Part shown: positions 1-8,909 of the stretch, one piece after another | Numbering within the stretch: the first letter of the stretch is position 1 | Layout of the letters: each line of letters begins with the position of its first letter | Assembly: GCA_913055605.1 (NCBI GenBank) | Contig: CAJXKJ010000015.1 | Location: 1-60,581, forward strand | Length of the DNA stretch: 60,581 nt | DNA from: an uncultured Euryhalocaulis sp. | GTDB taxonomy: Bacteria > Pseudomonadota > Alphaproteobacteria > Caulobacterales > Maricaulaceae | Direction of reading: 5' to 3' | Notes under the pieces: model-generated | The model's database searches: none | What the model was told of the DNA's origin: nothing | The model's input: only the letters and a program-made list of their open reading frames with translations | Translations under genes and position numbers: made by a program

Positions 1-6
1 CCCGCC

Positions 7-816
7 ATGTCCGATACGCGCTACACCGCCCTGATCCTCGCCGCCAATCGCGGCGGCCCGAAAGACCCGCTCGCCGTCGAAGGCGGCGTCTCGCACAAGG
101 CCTTCATCGACATCGCCGGCCAGCCCATGCTGCGCCGCGTCGTCGGCGCGGTGATGGATAGCGGCCGCGTCGGCCGCGTCATCGTGCAGATCGAGGAAGA
201 CGCCATCGAGGAAGCCAAATCCGTCCTCGCCCCGCTGCCCGGCTCGGATCATCTGCTCTACACCCCGGCGAAACAGAATATCGGGACCAGTGTCTCGGCC
301 GCCATCGACGCCTTTCCGGACATGCTGCCGCTGGTCATCACCACCGGCGACAACGCCCTGCACACGCCCGAAATGGTGCGCTTCTTCTGCGACGCCCTGG
401 ACGATGTGACGGAGGATGCGGCGCTGGGCCTGACGCCCGCCAGCTATATTCTGGAGAAATATCCGGAAGGAAATCGCGCCTTCCACCGCTTCACGGACGG
501 CGCGTTCTCCAGCTGCAATCTCTATGCGCTACTGACGGACAAGGCGATGAAGGCGCCGCGCACTTTCAACAGCGGCGGCCAGTTCGCGAAAAAGCCCAAG
601 CGGCTGATCGCCTCGTTCGGCCTGCTCGCCTTCCTTCTGTACAAGTCCCGCCGCTTCAAGCTCCGCACGGTGCTGAACGTGCTGTCGCGCGGCATCGGGG
701 TGAAGACCGCGCCCGTCCTGATGCCCTTCGCCGAAGGGCCCATCGACGTCGACCGGATGCAGGACTGGAAACTGGCCAACCGCATCGTCGCGGCGCGCGA
801 GGGGACCGGCGCCTAG
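7..816 (+). CDS. MobA-like nucleotidyltransferase domain protein
   Basis: A 269-residue protein with the N-terminal fold of NTP transferases: a hydrophobic first strand followed by LAANRGG (about residues 10-17), a lysine in SHKAFIDIAGQPML that fits the sugar or alcohol phosphate site, and TTGDNALH (about 112-119), whose Asp would bind the metal. Such proteins move an NMP onto a phosphorylated small molecule or a lipid headgroup precursor. The canonical GxGxRxG loop is replaced by a loose AANRGG, so the substrate cannot be named. The C-terminal third has a short hydrophobic stretch (FGLLAFLLY) followed by basic residues, which suggests membrane contact. Upstream sequence is cut off, so operon context is unknown. 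Confidence 0.75.
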   Translation: MSDTRYTALILAANRGGPKDPLAVEGGVSHKAFIDIAGQPMLRRVVGAVMDSGRVGRVIVQIEEDAIEEAKSVLAPLPGSDHLLYTPAKQNIGTSVSAAIDAFPDMLPLVITTGDNALHTPEMVRFFCDALDDVTEDAALGLTPASYILEKYPEGNRAFHRFTDGAFSSCNLYALLTDKAMKAPRTFNSGGQFAKKPKRLIASFGLLAFLLYKSRRFKLRTVLNVLSRGIGVKTAPVLMPFAEGPIDVDRMQDWKLANRIVAAREGTGA

Positions 817-921
817 CCGCCCCGCCGGTTTCGCATGGCCGCCATGCTGGCGCCGCCGCCGCGCCGCCCCATATTGGCGGGGTCAGCGGCGATCCGCCGC
901 GCAGCCATCCGCGAAATTCCC

Positions 922-2010
922 ATGCCGTCTTTGTTCGATCCGATCCGTCTGGGCGCTATCGAGGCGCCGAACCGCATCCTGATGGCCCCGCTGACGCGCG
1001 GCCGCGCGACGCGGGAGCACGTGCCCACCCCGGTCATGGCCGAATATTATTCCCAGCGCGCCAGCGCCGGCCTGATCCTCAGCGAAGCCACGGGAATCTC
1101 GAAGGAAGGGCTCGGCTGGCCCTTCGCCCCCGGAATCTGGACCGAGGAACAGGTCCAGGCCTGGAAGCCGGTCGTGGAGTCGGTGCACCGCGCCGGCGGG
1201 CGCATCGCGCTCCAGCTCTGGCATATGGGCCGGGTCGTGCACCCCGATCTTGGCGGCGGCCCGCCGGTCTCGGCCTCCGCCATCGCCGCGCCGGGCGACG
1301 CGCACACCTATGAGGGCAAGAAGCCGAACGTCACTCCGCGCTCGCTGGAGGCTGCGGAAATCCCGCGCCTGCTGGACGACTACCGCCACGCCGCGGCGAA
1401 CGCGATGAAGGCCGGCTTCGATGGCGTCCAGATCCACGGCGCCAATGGCTATCTGATCGACCAGTTCCTGCGCGACTCCTCCAATCGCCGTACAGACGAA
1501 TACGGCGGCTCCATCGAAAACCGCATCCGCCTGCTGCGCGAGGTGACGCAGGCCGTGGCCGATACGGTGGGCGCGGACCGCACCGGCATGCGCCTGTCCC
1601 CGAACGGCGAAGTGAACGGCGTGGTGGATTCCGACCATGTGGCTTTGTTCACGGCCGCGGCGAAGGCGCTGGACGAAATCGGCATCGCCTATCTGGAAAT
1701 GCGGGAGCCGCGCCCCGGCGGCAATTTCCGCGGCGCGGAGATGCAAGCCCCGGCCTCGCCGGAAATGCGCAAGGCCTTTTCCGGCCCGCTGATCCTGAAT
1801 TCCGATTATGACGCGGCCAGCGCCCAGGCGGCGCTGGATTCCGGCGCGGCGGACGCCATCGCCTTCGGCCGGCCCTTCATCTCCAATCCGGACCTGCCCG
1901 CGCGCTTCGCCCAGGACGCCGCGCTCAACCCGCCGGATATGGACACCTTCTACACCCAGGGGCCGGAGGGCTATGTCGATTATCCGGCGCTGGAGGCCGC
2001 AGACGCCTAG
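922..2010 (+). CDS. Old Yellow Enzyme family alkene reductase (NADH:flavin oxidoreductase)
   Basis: A 362-residue FMN TIM barrel of the NemA/OYE family, which reduces activated C=C bonds or nitro groups with NAD(P)H. Family signatures are clear: NRILMAPLTRGRA near the N-terminus, HGANGYLIDQFL, the NRRTDEYGGSIENR block and C-terminal GRPFISNPDLP. I chose the ATG at 922, giving MPSLFDPIRLG, because family proteins begin there; an in-frame ATG at 835 would add a 29-residue basic tail with no family counterpart. The TAG stop lies in the first copy of a 10-bp tandem repeat shared with the convergent dioxygenase gene. Physiological substrate is unknown. Confidence 0.93.
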   Translation: MPSLFDPIRLGAIEAPNRILMAPLTRGRATREHVPTPVMAEYYSQRASAGLILSEATGISKEGLGWPFAPGIWTEEQVQAWKPVVESVHRAGGRIALQLWHMGRVVHPDLGGGPPVSASAIAAPGDAHTYEGKKPNVTPRSLEAAEIPRLLDDYRHAAANAMKAGFDGVQIHGANGYLIDQFLRDSSNRRTDEYGGSIENRIRLLREVTQAVADTVGADRTGMRLSPNGEVNGVVDSDHVALFTAAAKALDEIGIAYLEMREPRPGGNFRGAEMQAPASPEMRKAFSGPLILNSDYDAASAQAALDSGAADAIAFGRPFISNPDLPARFAQDAALNPPDMDTFYTQGPEGYVDYPALEAADA

Positions 2011-2030
2011 CCGCGCCTAGCCGCGCCTAG
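2001..2030. repeat. Three tandem 10-bp CTAG repeats spanning two convergent stop codons
   Basis: Three consecutive decamers ending in GCGCCTAG or GACGCCTAG (2001-2010, 2011-2020, 2021-2030). The first TAG stops the plus-strand OYE gene. Because CTAG is palindromic, the last copy supplies the TAG of the minus-strand dioxygenase. The 10-bp period puts TAG into all three frames on each strand, so the 30 bp block is a six-frame translation stop. The repeat is directly visible; any role is inference. Confidence 0.9.
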
Positions 2031-2818
2031 CCGAAGCGGAAGGCCGACAGCGGCTGGCCCATCGCCATGCCGGAATAGCTGCGCCGGCCCGGATCGGCGC
2101 CGCCCGCGCCCGCCGCGACCATGAGGGGCAGCAAATGCTCCTCCCGCGGATGGGCCAGGCGCGCGCCGGGCGCGGCGGCCCAGCGTGTCAGCGCCTCGGT
2201 CCGCGCCGCCTCGTCCGCGCCGTCCACCGCCTCGAACAGGAAATCGTCGAACGGCCGCCCGTCCGCCGGCGCGCCGGTCATCAGCGCCCGCAGATTGTGA
2301 TAGCTCATCCCGCTGCCGACGATCAGCACGCCCTCGTCGCGCAGCGGGGCCAGCGCCCGGCCCGCCGCGATATGCGCCGCCGGGTCCATGTCCGCGCGCA
2401 GCGACATCGCGCACAGCGGAATGTCGGCGTCCTCGAACATCACTTTCAGCGGAATGAACACGCCATGGTCCCAGCCATGGCCCGGATCGGTCATCGCCGG
2501 CAGGCCGCTCTCGCCGACCAGCGCGGCGGCGCGGCTCGCGATCTCCGGCGCGCCCGGCGCGTCATAGCGCAGCTGATAGGTGTGCGGCGGAAAGCCGGAA
2601 TAATCATAGATCAGAGACGGGTTAGGCCCGCTGGCGAAGCGGAACTCCCGCGCCATCCAGTGCGCGGTGACCAGAAGGATGGCGCGCGGCCGCTCGGGCA
2701 GCGTTTCCTTCACCCCGCGCAGAAATTCTTCCAGTTCGGCCCAGGGATTGGGCGGCGGCCAGTCCATGAAGAAACACGGACCGCCGCCATGGGGAATAAA
2801 CAGACTTGGTTGGCGCAT
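2027..2818 (-). CDS. DODA-type extradiol ring-cleavage dioxygenase
   Basis: A 263-residue class III extradiol dioxygenase of the 4,5-DOPA dioxygenase/YgiD type (LigB superfamily). Visible metal and catalytic histidines: FIPHGGGP at the N-terminus, TAHW (about 52), GWDHGVFIPL (about 116) and SGMSYHNLR (about 170). These enzymes open catechol-type rings using non-haem Fe(II) or Zn(II). The start gives MRQPSLFIPHGG, the usual N-terminus. It is convergent with the OYE gene, with stops 17 bp apart inside a shared repeat. Natural substrate cannot be told from sequence. Confidence 0.92.
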   Translation of the reverse strand: MRQPSLFIPHGGGPCFFMDWPPPNPWAELEEFLRGVKETLPERPRAILLVTAHWMAREFRFASGPNPSLIYDYSGFPPHTYQLRYDAPGAPEIASRAAALVGESGLPAMTDPGHGWDHGVFIPLKVMFEDADIPLCAMSLRADMDPAAHIAAGRALAPLRDEGVLIVGSGMSYHNLRALMTGAPADGRPFDDFLFEAVDGADEAARTEALTRWAAAPGARLAHPREEHLLPLMVAAGAGGADPGRRSYSGMAMGQPLSAFRFG

Positions 2819-2928
2819 GCCCCCTATCTAGTGCGCTCCGCGCCGGAGCGCGAGATGACGCTGGCGTGATTGCGGTTCCGGCCTCCAGCCCGCCCCGATA
2901 AGCTCCCTGCAAATTGGGGAGGATTCTC

Positions 2929-3918
2929 ATGCGTTTTACTGCTCCGGCCCGTCTGCTGGCGGGCTGCGCCGCGGCCCTTTCTCTGGCGGGCGCCGCCTGG
3001 GCGCAGGACGACGGCGCGCTGCGCGTCACCGGCAACACCTCGACCATAGAGCTCGCGCCCGTCCTGCTGGCCATCGACCAGGGCCTCTATGACGGTCCGG
3101 TCATGTTGAAGAATGGCGGCGTGCCGAACCTGTTCGGCCTCGCCGCCCCCGCGACCGACGGCGTGCCGGTGGAAGCGGACGTCGCAACCAATGCGGAAAC
3201 GCAGGCTTTGCGCGTCTCGGCGGACAATCCGGATTTGCGCATCATCATGACGGTTTCGGAGGGCCTGTACCGCATCGTCGCCAGCCGGCAGGCGGGGATC
3301 GAAACGCTGGCCGATCTGGAGGGCAAGCGCGTCGGGACCATCCCCAACACCTCCTCCCAGTATTTTCTGGAGCGGATGCTGCGCACCGCCGGCCTCACCA
3401 TCGAAGACGTGGAGGTCGTGCGCCTGTTTCCGATGGACATGTACCGCACCGCCTTCGCGGACGGTCAGGTCGACGCCATCACGATCTGGGAGCCGGGCGC
3501 CGAATATTCCTGGCGCGCCTTGGGCGATGATGCGGTCGAGTTCGACGGCCACGGCGTCTATCGCGAACTGTTCAATCTGAACACCACCGCTCAGGCCCTC
3601 GCCGATCCGGACATGCGGGCGAAGATCGTGCGCTTCGTCGTCGCCCTGATCGAGGCCAGCGAGATGCTGGCCGACGACCCGGCGCGGGCGCAGGAACTGG
3701 TCGCGGACTCCTCCGGCTACGATCTGGACGACGTGAAGGGCACCTGGATCCACCACGCCTATCCGGCCGAACTGGTCCCCGACCTGCTCGACGTGCTGGA
3801 GGACGAGGAGGCCTGGCTGACCCGCGACGGCTCGCGCGAGCCGCGCACGCGCGAGCAGCTGGCCGAGCTGATCGACCCCAGCATCATGGAAGAGGCCCGC
3901 GCCCTGATGGCCGAGTAG
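2929..3918 (+). CDS. Periplasmic ABC-transporter solute-binding protein (SsuA/TauA/NMT1-like)
   Basis: A 329-residue secreted protein: cleavable signal peptide with AWAQ at about residue 25, then the periplasmic binding fold of the nitrate/sulfonate/pyrimidine-precursor group, seen in LADLEGKRVGTIPNTSSQYFLERMLRTAG and in WEPGAEY near the ligand cleft. Start 2929 is supported by GGGGAGG eight bases upstream; an ATG at 2914 lies before this site. No ABC permease or ATPase is adjacent, so this is an orphan receptor that may serve a distant transporter. The next gene is a convergent SMP-30-like protein. The leader also has CTCCC able to pair with the ribosome site. Confidence 0.88.
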   Translation: MRFTAPARLLAGCAAALSLAGAAWAQDDGALRVTGNTSTIELAPVLLAIDQGLYDGPVMLKNGGVPNLFGLAAPATDGVPVEADVATNAETQALRVSADNPDLRIIMTVSEGLYRIVASRQAGIETLADLEGKRVGTIPNTSSQYFLERMLRTAGLTIEDVEVVRLFPMDMYRTAFADGQVDAITIWEPGAEYSWRALGDDAVEFDGHGVYRELFNLNTTAQALADPDMRAKIVRFVVALIEASEMLADDPARAQELVADSSGYDLDDVKGTWIHHAYPAELVPDLLDVLEDEEAWLTRDGSREPRTREQLAELIDPSIMEEARALMAE

Positions 3919-3941
3919 TGGTGGCGCAGGAATAAGCGCGC

Positions 3942-4826
3942 CTAGTCCGGCAATTCCGCCCGCCACACCTCGCCCAGGCTCGCCTCGGTGATGTAGAGCG
4001 CTCCCTCGTGCACCGCGACGTTGGTGGTAAATGTCCCCGCGCCCTCGGGCAGGGGAATATCGCCCAGCGGCTCGCCGTTGGGCGCGAAGACGCTGACCTT
4101 CCCCGCCTGGAACACCGCCGCGTACAGCGTGCCGTCGGGACCCACGGTCATGCCGTCCGGCCCGATGCCGCCGGCCGTCCGCGCATGGATATTGGTGATG
4201 CGAAGGCCGCCCGCGCCCTGCGTCGGCATGGCCAGGACCTGCGCCTCCGCGAATTCGCCCGCATAGACGACCTGCCCGCCGGGGGCGAGCGCGACGCCAT
4301 TAGGGAAGGCGAGGCCCCCCTGGACCAGCTCCGGCGCGTCCGATCCGGGCGCCAGATAGAAGACCCGGCCCGTCGGATTGGCCATATGGCTGCCGATGGG
4401 CGCGGTGAAATAGATGCCGCCCTCGGCGTCGATCGCCAGATCGTTCAGCTCACGCAACGGCTCGCCGTCGAAATTGTCGGCCAGCACGCTCAGCGACCCG
4501 TCCGCCGGGTCGAACCGCGTGATCCCCTCGCCGTCGGCGATGATCAGCGCCCCGTCGGCGGCGAATTTCGCGCCGTTCGGCCGCCCCCCGGCCTTGCCCT
4601 GTTCGGTGCAGGTCCCGTCGGTCCCGACGGTCAGGATATTGTTGCCGAACATGTCGACGACCCACAACGTCCCGTCCGCATCGACATTCATGCCTTCCAG
4701 AAACCCGCCGCAGGTCGCGACCTTCCGCACCGCGCAGTCCGCGCAATACAGGTCACCCGCCAATGCCGGCGCGCCCAGCAGCGCGGCCCCAGCCGCGATT
4801 CCCGCCGCGATTCCCATTGTCCGCAT
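3942..4826 (-). CDS. Secreted SMP-30/gluconolactonase-like beta-propeller protein
   Basis: A 294-residue exported six-bladed propeller of the SMP-30/Gluconolaconase/LRE-like group. It has a signal peptide ending near APALAG and repeated blade phrases such as NVDADGTLWVVDMFGNNIL, NDLAIDAEGGIYFTAP, FPNGVALAPGG and GMTVGPDGTLYAAVF. NDLAID and PNGVA match the metal-site Asn/Asp positions of the family, so it may be a Ca-dependent lactonase, but it could be only a binding protein. Two Cys pairs sit just after the signal (CADC, CGGF). The ATG at 4826 has a GGGGAGGA ribosome site, which lies inside a predicted RNA helix (separate entry). It follows pyc on the same strand. Confidence 0.85.
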   Translation of the reverse strand: MRTMGIAAGIAAGAALLGAPALAGDLYCADCAVRKVATCGGFLEGMNVDADGTLWVVDMFGNNILTVGTDGTCTEQGKAGGRPNGAKFAADGALIIADGEGITRFDPADGSLSVLADNFDGEPLRELNDLAIDAEGGIYFTAPIGSHMANPTGRVFYLAPGSDAPELVQGGLAFPNGVALAPGGQVVYAGEFAEAQVLAMPTQGAGGLRITNIHARTAGGIGPDGMTVGPDGTLYAAVFQAGKVSVFAPNGEPLGDIPLPEGAGTFTTNVAVHEGALYITEASLGEVWRAELPD

Positions 4827-4831
4827 GATGT

Positions 4832-4879
4832 CCTCCCCAGTTGCCCTGACAGGGCGGGCGTTGATCGCCCTTGGGGAGG
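4832..4879 (-). promoter_or_regulatory. Three-helix-junction leader that could sequester a ribosome binding site
   Basis: In the minus-strand RNA ahead of the SMP-30-like gene, an outer 8-bp helix pairs CCTCCCCA (complement of 4872-4879) with TGGGGAGG (complement of 4832-4839). It encloses two perfect 5-bp hairpins (arms 4866-4870/4856-4860 and 4851-4855/4843-4847). The 3' strand of the outer helix contains the GGGGAGG ribosome site five bases before the ATG at 4826. The geometry resembles a translational riboswitch or thermosensor. Pairing is exact in the sequence; function is inference, and GC-rich DNA makes chance helices likelier. Confidence 0.5.
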
Positions 4880-4906
4880 CATTGAAGCGCCGCCGGGCCG
4901 TTCGCG

Positions 4907-7900
4907 CTAGGCCTCGAACCGGATCAGCAGATCCTTGGCGTCCACCTGCGCGCCCGGCGTCACCAGAACCTCGGCCACGACCCCGTCGCGCTCGGCGTGC
5001 AGGGCGGTCTCCATCTTCATCGCCTCGATACTGGCCAGGACGTCGCCTTCCTTCACCTCCTGCCCGGCGGCGACGGCGATGGTCGACACAACGCCCGGCA
5101 TCGGCGCGCCGACATGCGCCTCGTTCCCCGCTTCGGCCTTGGGGCGGATCGCGCCGCTGGCCGCGGTGCGCGCCCGGTCGGGAATCTTCACCCGGCGCGG
5201 CTGGCCATTCAGTTCGAAGAACACGGTCACCATGCCCTTCTCGTCCGGCTCGCCCAGCGCCAGGCACCGGATCACCAGCGTCTTGCCGCGCTCGATATCG
5301 ACATGGGCTTCCTGCTCCGGCGCCAGGCCATAGAAATAGACCGGCGTGGGCAGCACGTTGACCGGCCCGTATTCGGCCTGAACCGCGGCGAAATCGCTGA
5401 ACACTTTCGGGTACATCAGCCAGGCCGCCAGATCGAACTCGCTGGGCTCCCGCTCCAGTTTCTCGGCCAGCTCGGTCCGTTTCGCGTCCAGATCCTCGTC
5501 GGCCAGCAACGCCCCCGGCCGCTCGGTATAGGGCGCCTCGTCCTTCAGCACTTTTTTCTGGATGTCCGCCGGCCAGCCCCCCGGCGGCTGGCCCAGATCG
5601 CCGCGCATCATGGAAACGACCGAGTCCGGGAAGGAGATGTCCTTCGCCGGGTCCAGCACGTCCTGCGGCGTCAGCTCCTGCGCCACCATGGTCAGGGCCA
5701 GGTCGCCCACGACCTTGGAGCTCGGCGTCACTTTCACGATGTCCCCGAACAGCATGTTGGCGTCGTGATAGGCCTGCGCCACTTCGTGCCAGCGCGACTC
5801 CAGCCCCAGCGACCGCGCCTGCTCCTTCAGATTGGTGAACTGCCCGCCCGGCATTTCGTGCAGATAGACCTCGCTCGCCGGGCCCTTCAGGTCGCTCTCG
5901 AACGCCGCGTACTGGTTGCGCACCGCCTCCCAGTAGAAGCTGATGCGCCGGATCCAGTCGGCCGACAGGCCGGGGTCGCGCTCGCCGTCCTCCAGCGCCG
6001 CCACGATGGAGCCGAGACAGGGCTGCGACGTCAGACCGGACAGGGAGTCCATCGCCGCGTCCACCGCGTCCACATCGGCCTCCACCGCGGCCAGCACCGT
6101 GGCCGCCGACACGCCGGACGTGTCGTGGGTGTGGAAATGGATCGGCAGGCCGACTTCCTCGCGCAGCGCCTTGAACAGCACTTTCGCGGCCGCGGGCTTC
6201 AGCAGGCCCGCCATGTCCTTCAGCGCGATGATATGCGCGCCGGCGTCCTCCAGCTCCCGCGCCAGAGACACATAGTATTTCAGGTCATACTTGGCCCGGT
6301 CGGCGTCCAGGATGTCGCCGGTATAGCAGATCGTGGCCTCGCACAGCCGGTCCTGCGCGCGCACCGCGTCCATCGCCACGCGCATGTTCGGAACCCAGTT
6401 CAGGCAGTCGAACACGCGGAACAGGTCGACCCCGCCCTCGGCCGCCTGTTTCACGAAATGCTCCACGACATTGTCGGGATAGTTCGTGTAGCCGACCCCG
6501 TTCGCCCCCCGCAGCAGCATCTGCAGCAGGATGTTCGGCGCCGCCTCGCGCACCTGCGCCAGCCGCTCCCACGGGTCTTCCATCAGGAAGCGCATGGCGA
6601 CGTCGAACGTCGCCCCGCCCCAGCATTCCAGGCTCAGCAGCTGCGGCAGCGCCCGCGCATAGACGCCCGCCACCTGCGCGATGTCATAGGTGCGCATCCG
6701 CGTGGCCAGCAGCGACTGGTGCGCGTCGCGCATCGTCGTGTCGGTCATCAGCACGCGTTTCTGCTCGCGCATCCAGACGGCGAATTTCTCCGGCCCCAGA
6801 TCGTTCAGCAGCTGTTTGGTGCCGGGCGTGATCCCGCCTTCGATATGCGGGGCGACCGGCGGGGCGGCGTCCTCTTTCGGCATGGCGCGCCCGCGCGCCT
6901 CGGGATGGCCGTTCACCGTGACGTCGCCGATATAGGTCAGCAGCTTGGTCGCCCGGTCGCGCCGCTTCACCTGCGCGAACAGCTCCGGCGTGTTGTCGAT
7001 GAAGCGCGTCGTATAGGTGTTGTCCCGGAATTTCGGGTGGCTGACGATCGCCTCCAGGAACGTCAGATTGGTCGCCACGCCGCGGATGCGGAATTCGCGC
7101 AGCGCCCGGTGCATGCGCAGCACCGCCTCCTCCGCCGTCGGCGCCCAGGCGGTGATCTTCTCCAGCAGCGCGTCGTAATAGCGGGTGATGACCGCGCCGG
7201 AATACGCCGTGCCGCCGTCCAGACGGATGCCGAACCCGGTCGCCCCGCGATAGGCGGTGATGCGGCCATAGTCCGGAATGAAATTCTGCTCGGGATCCTC
7301 GGTCGTGATCCGGCATTGCAGCGCGTGGCCGTTCAGCCGGATCTCGTCCTGCGGCGGCACGCCGGACTCCGGCGTCCCGATGGCCGCGCCTTCCAGGATG
7401 CGGATCTGCGCCTTCACGATGTCCACGCCCGTCACCTCTTCGGTGACGGTGTGCTCCACCTGGATGCGCGGATTGACCTCGATGAAATAGAAAGCGCCCG
7501 TGTCGGCGTCCATCAGGAACTCGACCGTGCCGGCGCCGATATAGGCGGTCGCCTCGGCCAGTTTCAGCGCGTGGCCGCACAGCTCCTTGCGCTGCAGCCC
7601 GTCCAGATAGGGCGCCGGGGCGCGCTCCACGATCTTCTGGTTGCGCCGCTGGATGGAGCAGTCGCGCTCGTACAGATGCACGGCGTTTCCGTGCGTATCG
7701 CCCAGCAGCTGCACCTCCACATGGCGCGCCCGCTCGACCAGCTTCTCCAGATAGACCTCGTCCTTGCCGAAGGCGGCCTTGGCTTCGCGCTTGGCCTCCA
7801 GAACCTCGCGCTCCAGCTCGGATTCCTCGCGGATCACGCGCATGCCGCGCCCGCCGCCGCCCCAGCTCGCCTTCAGCATGACCGGCAGGCCGATCTCCGC

Positions 7901-8371
7901 CGCCATGGCGCGGATCGCCGCCGGATCGTCGGGCAGGGGGTCGGTCGCCGGCACGACCGGCACGCCGACCTCCAGCGCCAGATTGCGCGCCGCCACCTTG
8001 TTGCCCAGTCGGCGCATCGTGTCGGGCTTCGGCCCGATAAAGATCAGCCCCGCCTCGGCGCAGGCGTCGGCGAATTCCGGGCTTTCGGACAACAGGCCGT
8101 ATCCCGGGTGGATGGCGTCCGCGCCGGACAGCTTGGCGACGCGCAGCACTTCCTCGATCGACAGATAGGCCTCGATCGGACCCATGTCCCGGTCCAGATG
8201 GCTGCCCCGGCCGACCTGATAGGATTCGTCGGCCTTGAACCGGTGCAGGGAGTATTTGTCCTCCTCCGCCCAGATCGCGACCGTCTTGATGTCCAGCTCG
8301 TTGGCCGCGCGGAACACGCGGATGGCGATTTCCGACCGGTTTGCGACCAGGATCTTGGAAATCTTCACCAT
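4907..8371 (-). CDS. pyc: Pyruvate carboxylase
   Basis: A 1154-residue single-chain pyruvate carboxylase, the usual family length, making oxaloacetate from pyruvate, bicarbonate and ATP as an anaplerotic step. Domains in order: biotin carboxylase (about 1-450, glycine-rich GGGGRGMRV loop, YLE and EVNPRIQVEHTVTEE), carboxyltransferase barrel (about 540-810, TTMRDAHQSLLATRMRTYD and HFHTHDTSG), and a C-terminal biotinyl domain with EAMKMET, the biotinyl lysine being about K1119. I chose ATG 8371 (MVKISKILVANRSEIA) because AAAGGGG lies five bases upstream; an in-frame ATG at 8392 would add seven residues. Confidence 0.97.
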   Translation of the reverse strand: MVKISKILVANRSEIAIRVFRAANELDIKTVAIWAEEDKYSLHRFKADESYQVGRGSHLDRDMGPIEAYLSIEEVLRVAKLSGADAIHPGYGLLSESPEFADACAEAGLIFIGPKPDTMRRLGNKVAARNLALEVGVPVVPATDPLPDDPAAIRAMAAEIGLPVMLKASWGGGGRGMRVIREESELEREVLEAKREAKAAFGKDEVYLEKLVERARHVEVQLLGDTHGNAVHLYERDCSIQRRNQKIVERAPAPYLDGLQRKELCGHALKLAEATAYIGAGTVEFLMDADTGAFYFIEVNPRIQVEHTVTEEVTGVDIVKAQIRILEGAAIGTPESGVPPQDEIRLNGHALQCRITTEDPEQNFIPDYGRITAYRGATGFGIRLDGGTAYSGAVITRYYDALLEKITAWAPTAEEAVLRMHRALREFRIRGVATNLTFLEAIVSHPKFRDNTYTTRFIDNTPELFAQVKRRDRATKLLTYIGDVTVNGHPEARGRAMPKEDAAPPVAPHIEGGITPGTKQLLNDLGPEKFAVWMREQKRVLMTDTTMRDAHQSLLATRMRTYDIAQVAGVYARALPQLLSLECWGGATFDVAMRFLMEDPWERLAQVREAAPNILLQMLLRGANGVGYTNYPDNVVEHFVKQAAEGGVDLFRVFDCLNWVPNMRVAMDAVRAQDRLCEATICYTGDILDADRAKYDLKYYVSLARELEDAGAHIIALKDMAGLLKPAAAKVLFKALREEVGLPIHFHTHDTSGVSAATVLAAVEADVDAVDAAMDSLSGLTSQPCLGSIVAALEDGERDPGLSADWIRRISFYWEAVRNQYAAFESDLKGPASEVYLHEMPGGQFTNLKEQARSLGLESRWHEVAQAYHDANMLFGDIVKVTPSSKVVGDLALTMVAQELTPQDVLDPAKDISFPDSVVSMMRGDLGQPPGGWPADIQKKVLKDEAPYTERPGALLADEDLDAKRTELAEKLEREPSEFDLAAWLMYPKVFSDFAAVQAEYGPVNVLPTPVYFYGLAPEQEAHVDIERGKTLVIRCLALGEPDEKGMVTVFFELNGQPRRVKIPDRARTAASGAIRPKAEAGNEAHVGAPMPGVVSTIAVAAGQEVKEGDVLASIEAMKMETALHAERDGVVAEVLVTPGAQVDAKDLLIRFEA

Positions 8372-8487
8372 TTGCCCCTTTCCGGCCGCCATGGCGGTGG
8401 GCGCGGGCGGCCATTTCGCACTTGCGAAAAGCTAAGGTGCGTCAGGCGCGGCCCCGGGGCAATCCTTTCGCGGATGCAAAACGGCGC

Positions 8488-8811
8488 TCAGCCGGGGCTG
8501 AGGCCCAGCGAGCGGCGGAATCCGGGGTCGATCAGGTCGTGGACCTCTTCATGCCGCTTCAGCCACAGCGCGAAGACCGGGCAGACCGGGATCAGGATCA
8601 GCCCCTCGGCCCGCGCCGTCTCGATCACCTTGGCGTACAGGCGGCTGGCCACGCCGCGGCCCTCGATCTCCACCGGCACCTCGGTATGGGCGATCAGCAT
8701 CCGGCCGGGAGACAGATTGTATTCGACCACCGCCGTCTGGCCGTCCAGGACGGCTTCGAACCGGCTCTTTTCGCGATTGTCGCTCACCGCGACGGGCGTA
8801 TCTCCGCTCAT
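8488..8811 (-). CDS. GNAT-like N-acetyltransferase (YjdJ/COG2388 type)
   Basis: A 107-residue minimal GNAT of the Yjdj family. The signature is the block EVPVEIEGRGVASRLYAKVIETARAEG (acetyl-CoA pyrophosphate loop) followed by CPVFALWLKRHEE, which family members share. The substrate is unknown; relatives are thought to acetylate small molecules or proteins. Start 8811 (MSGDTPVAVS) fits family length; an upstream in-frame start at 8862 is less likely because it would overlap the divergent promoter region. The 116 bases between it and pyc show nothing recognisable. Confidence 0.85.
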   Translation of the reverse strand: MSGDTPVAVSDNREKSRFEAVLDGQTAVVEYNLSPGRMLIAHTEVPVEIEGRGVASRLYAKVIETARAEGLILIPVCPVFALWLKRHEEVHDLIDPGFRRSLGLSPG

Positions 8812-8909
8812 GCGCCAGTGTCGCCGCGGGGCGGGTGCTGACGCAACTGTGTTCGCGCGCACTGGCCCTGCCGCTCCCGCAAACCCGCGCGATCCGCATA
8901 ATCGCCGCC

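Noticed and set aside
2914-2928. Upstream ATG for the solute-binding protein
   Set aside because: It lies before the GGGGAGG ribosome site and would add charged residues ahead of the signal peptide.
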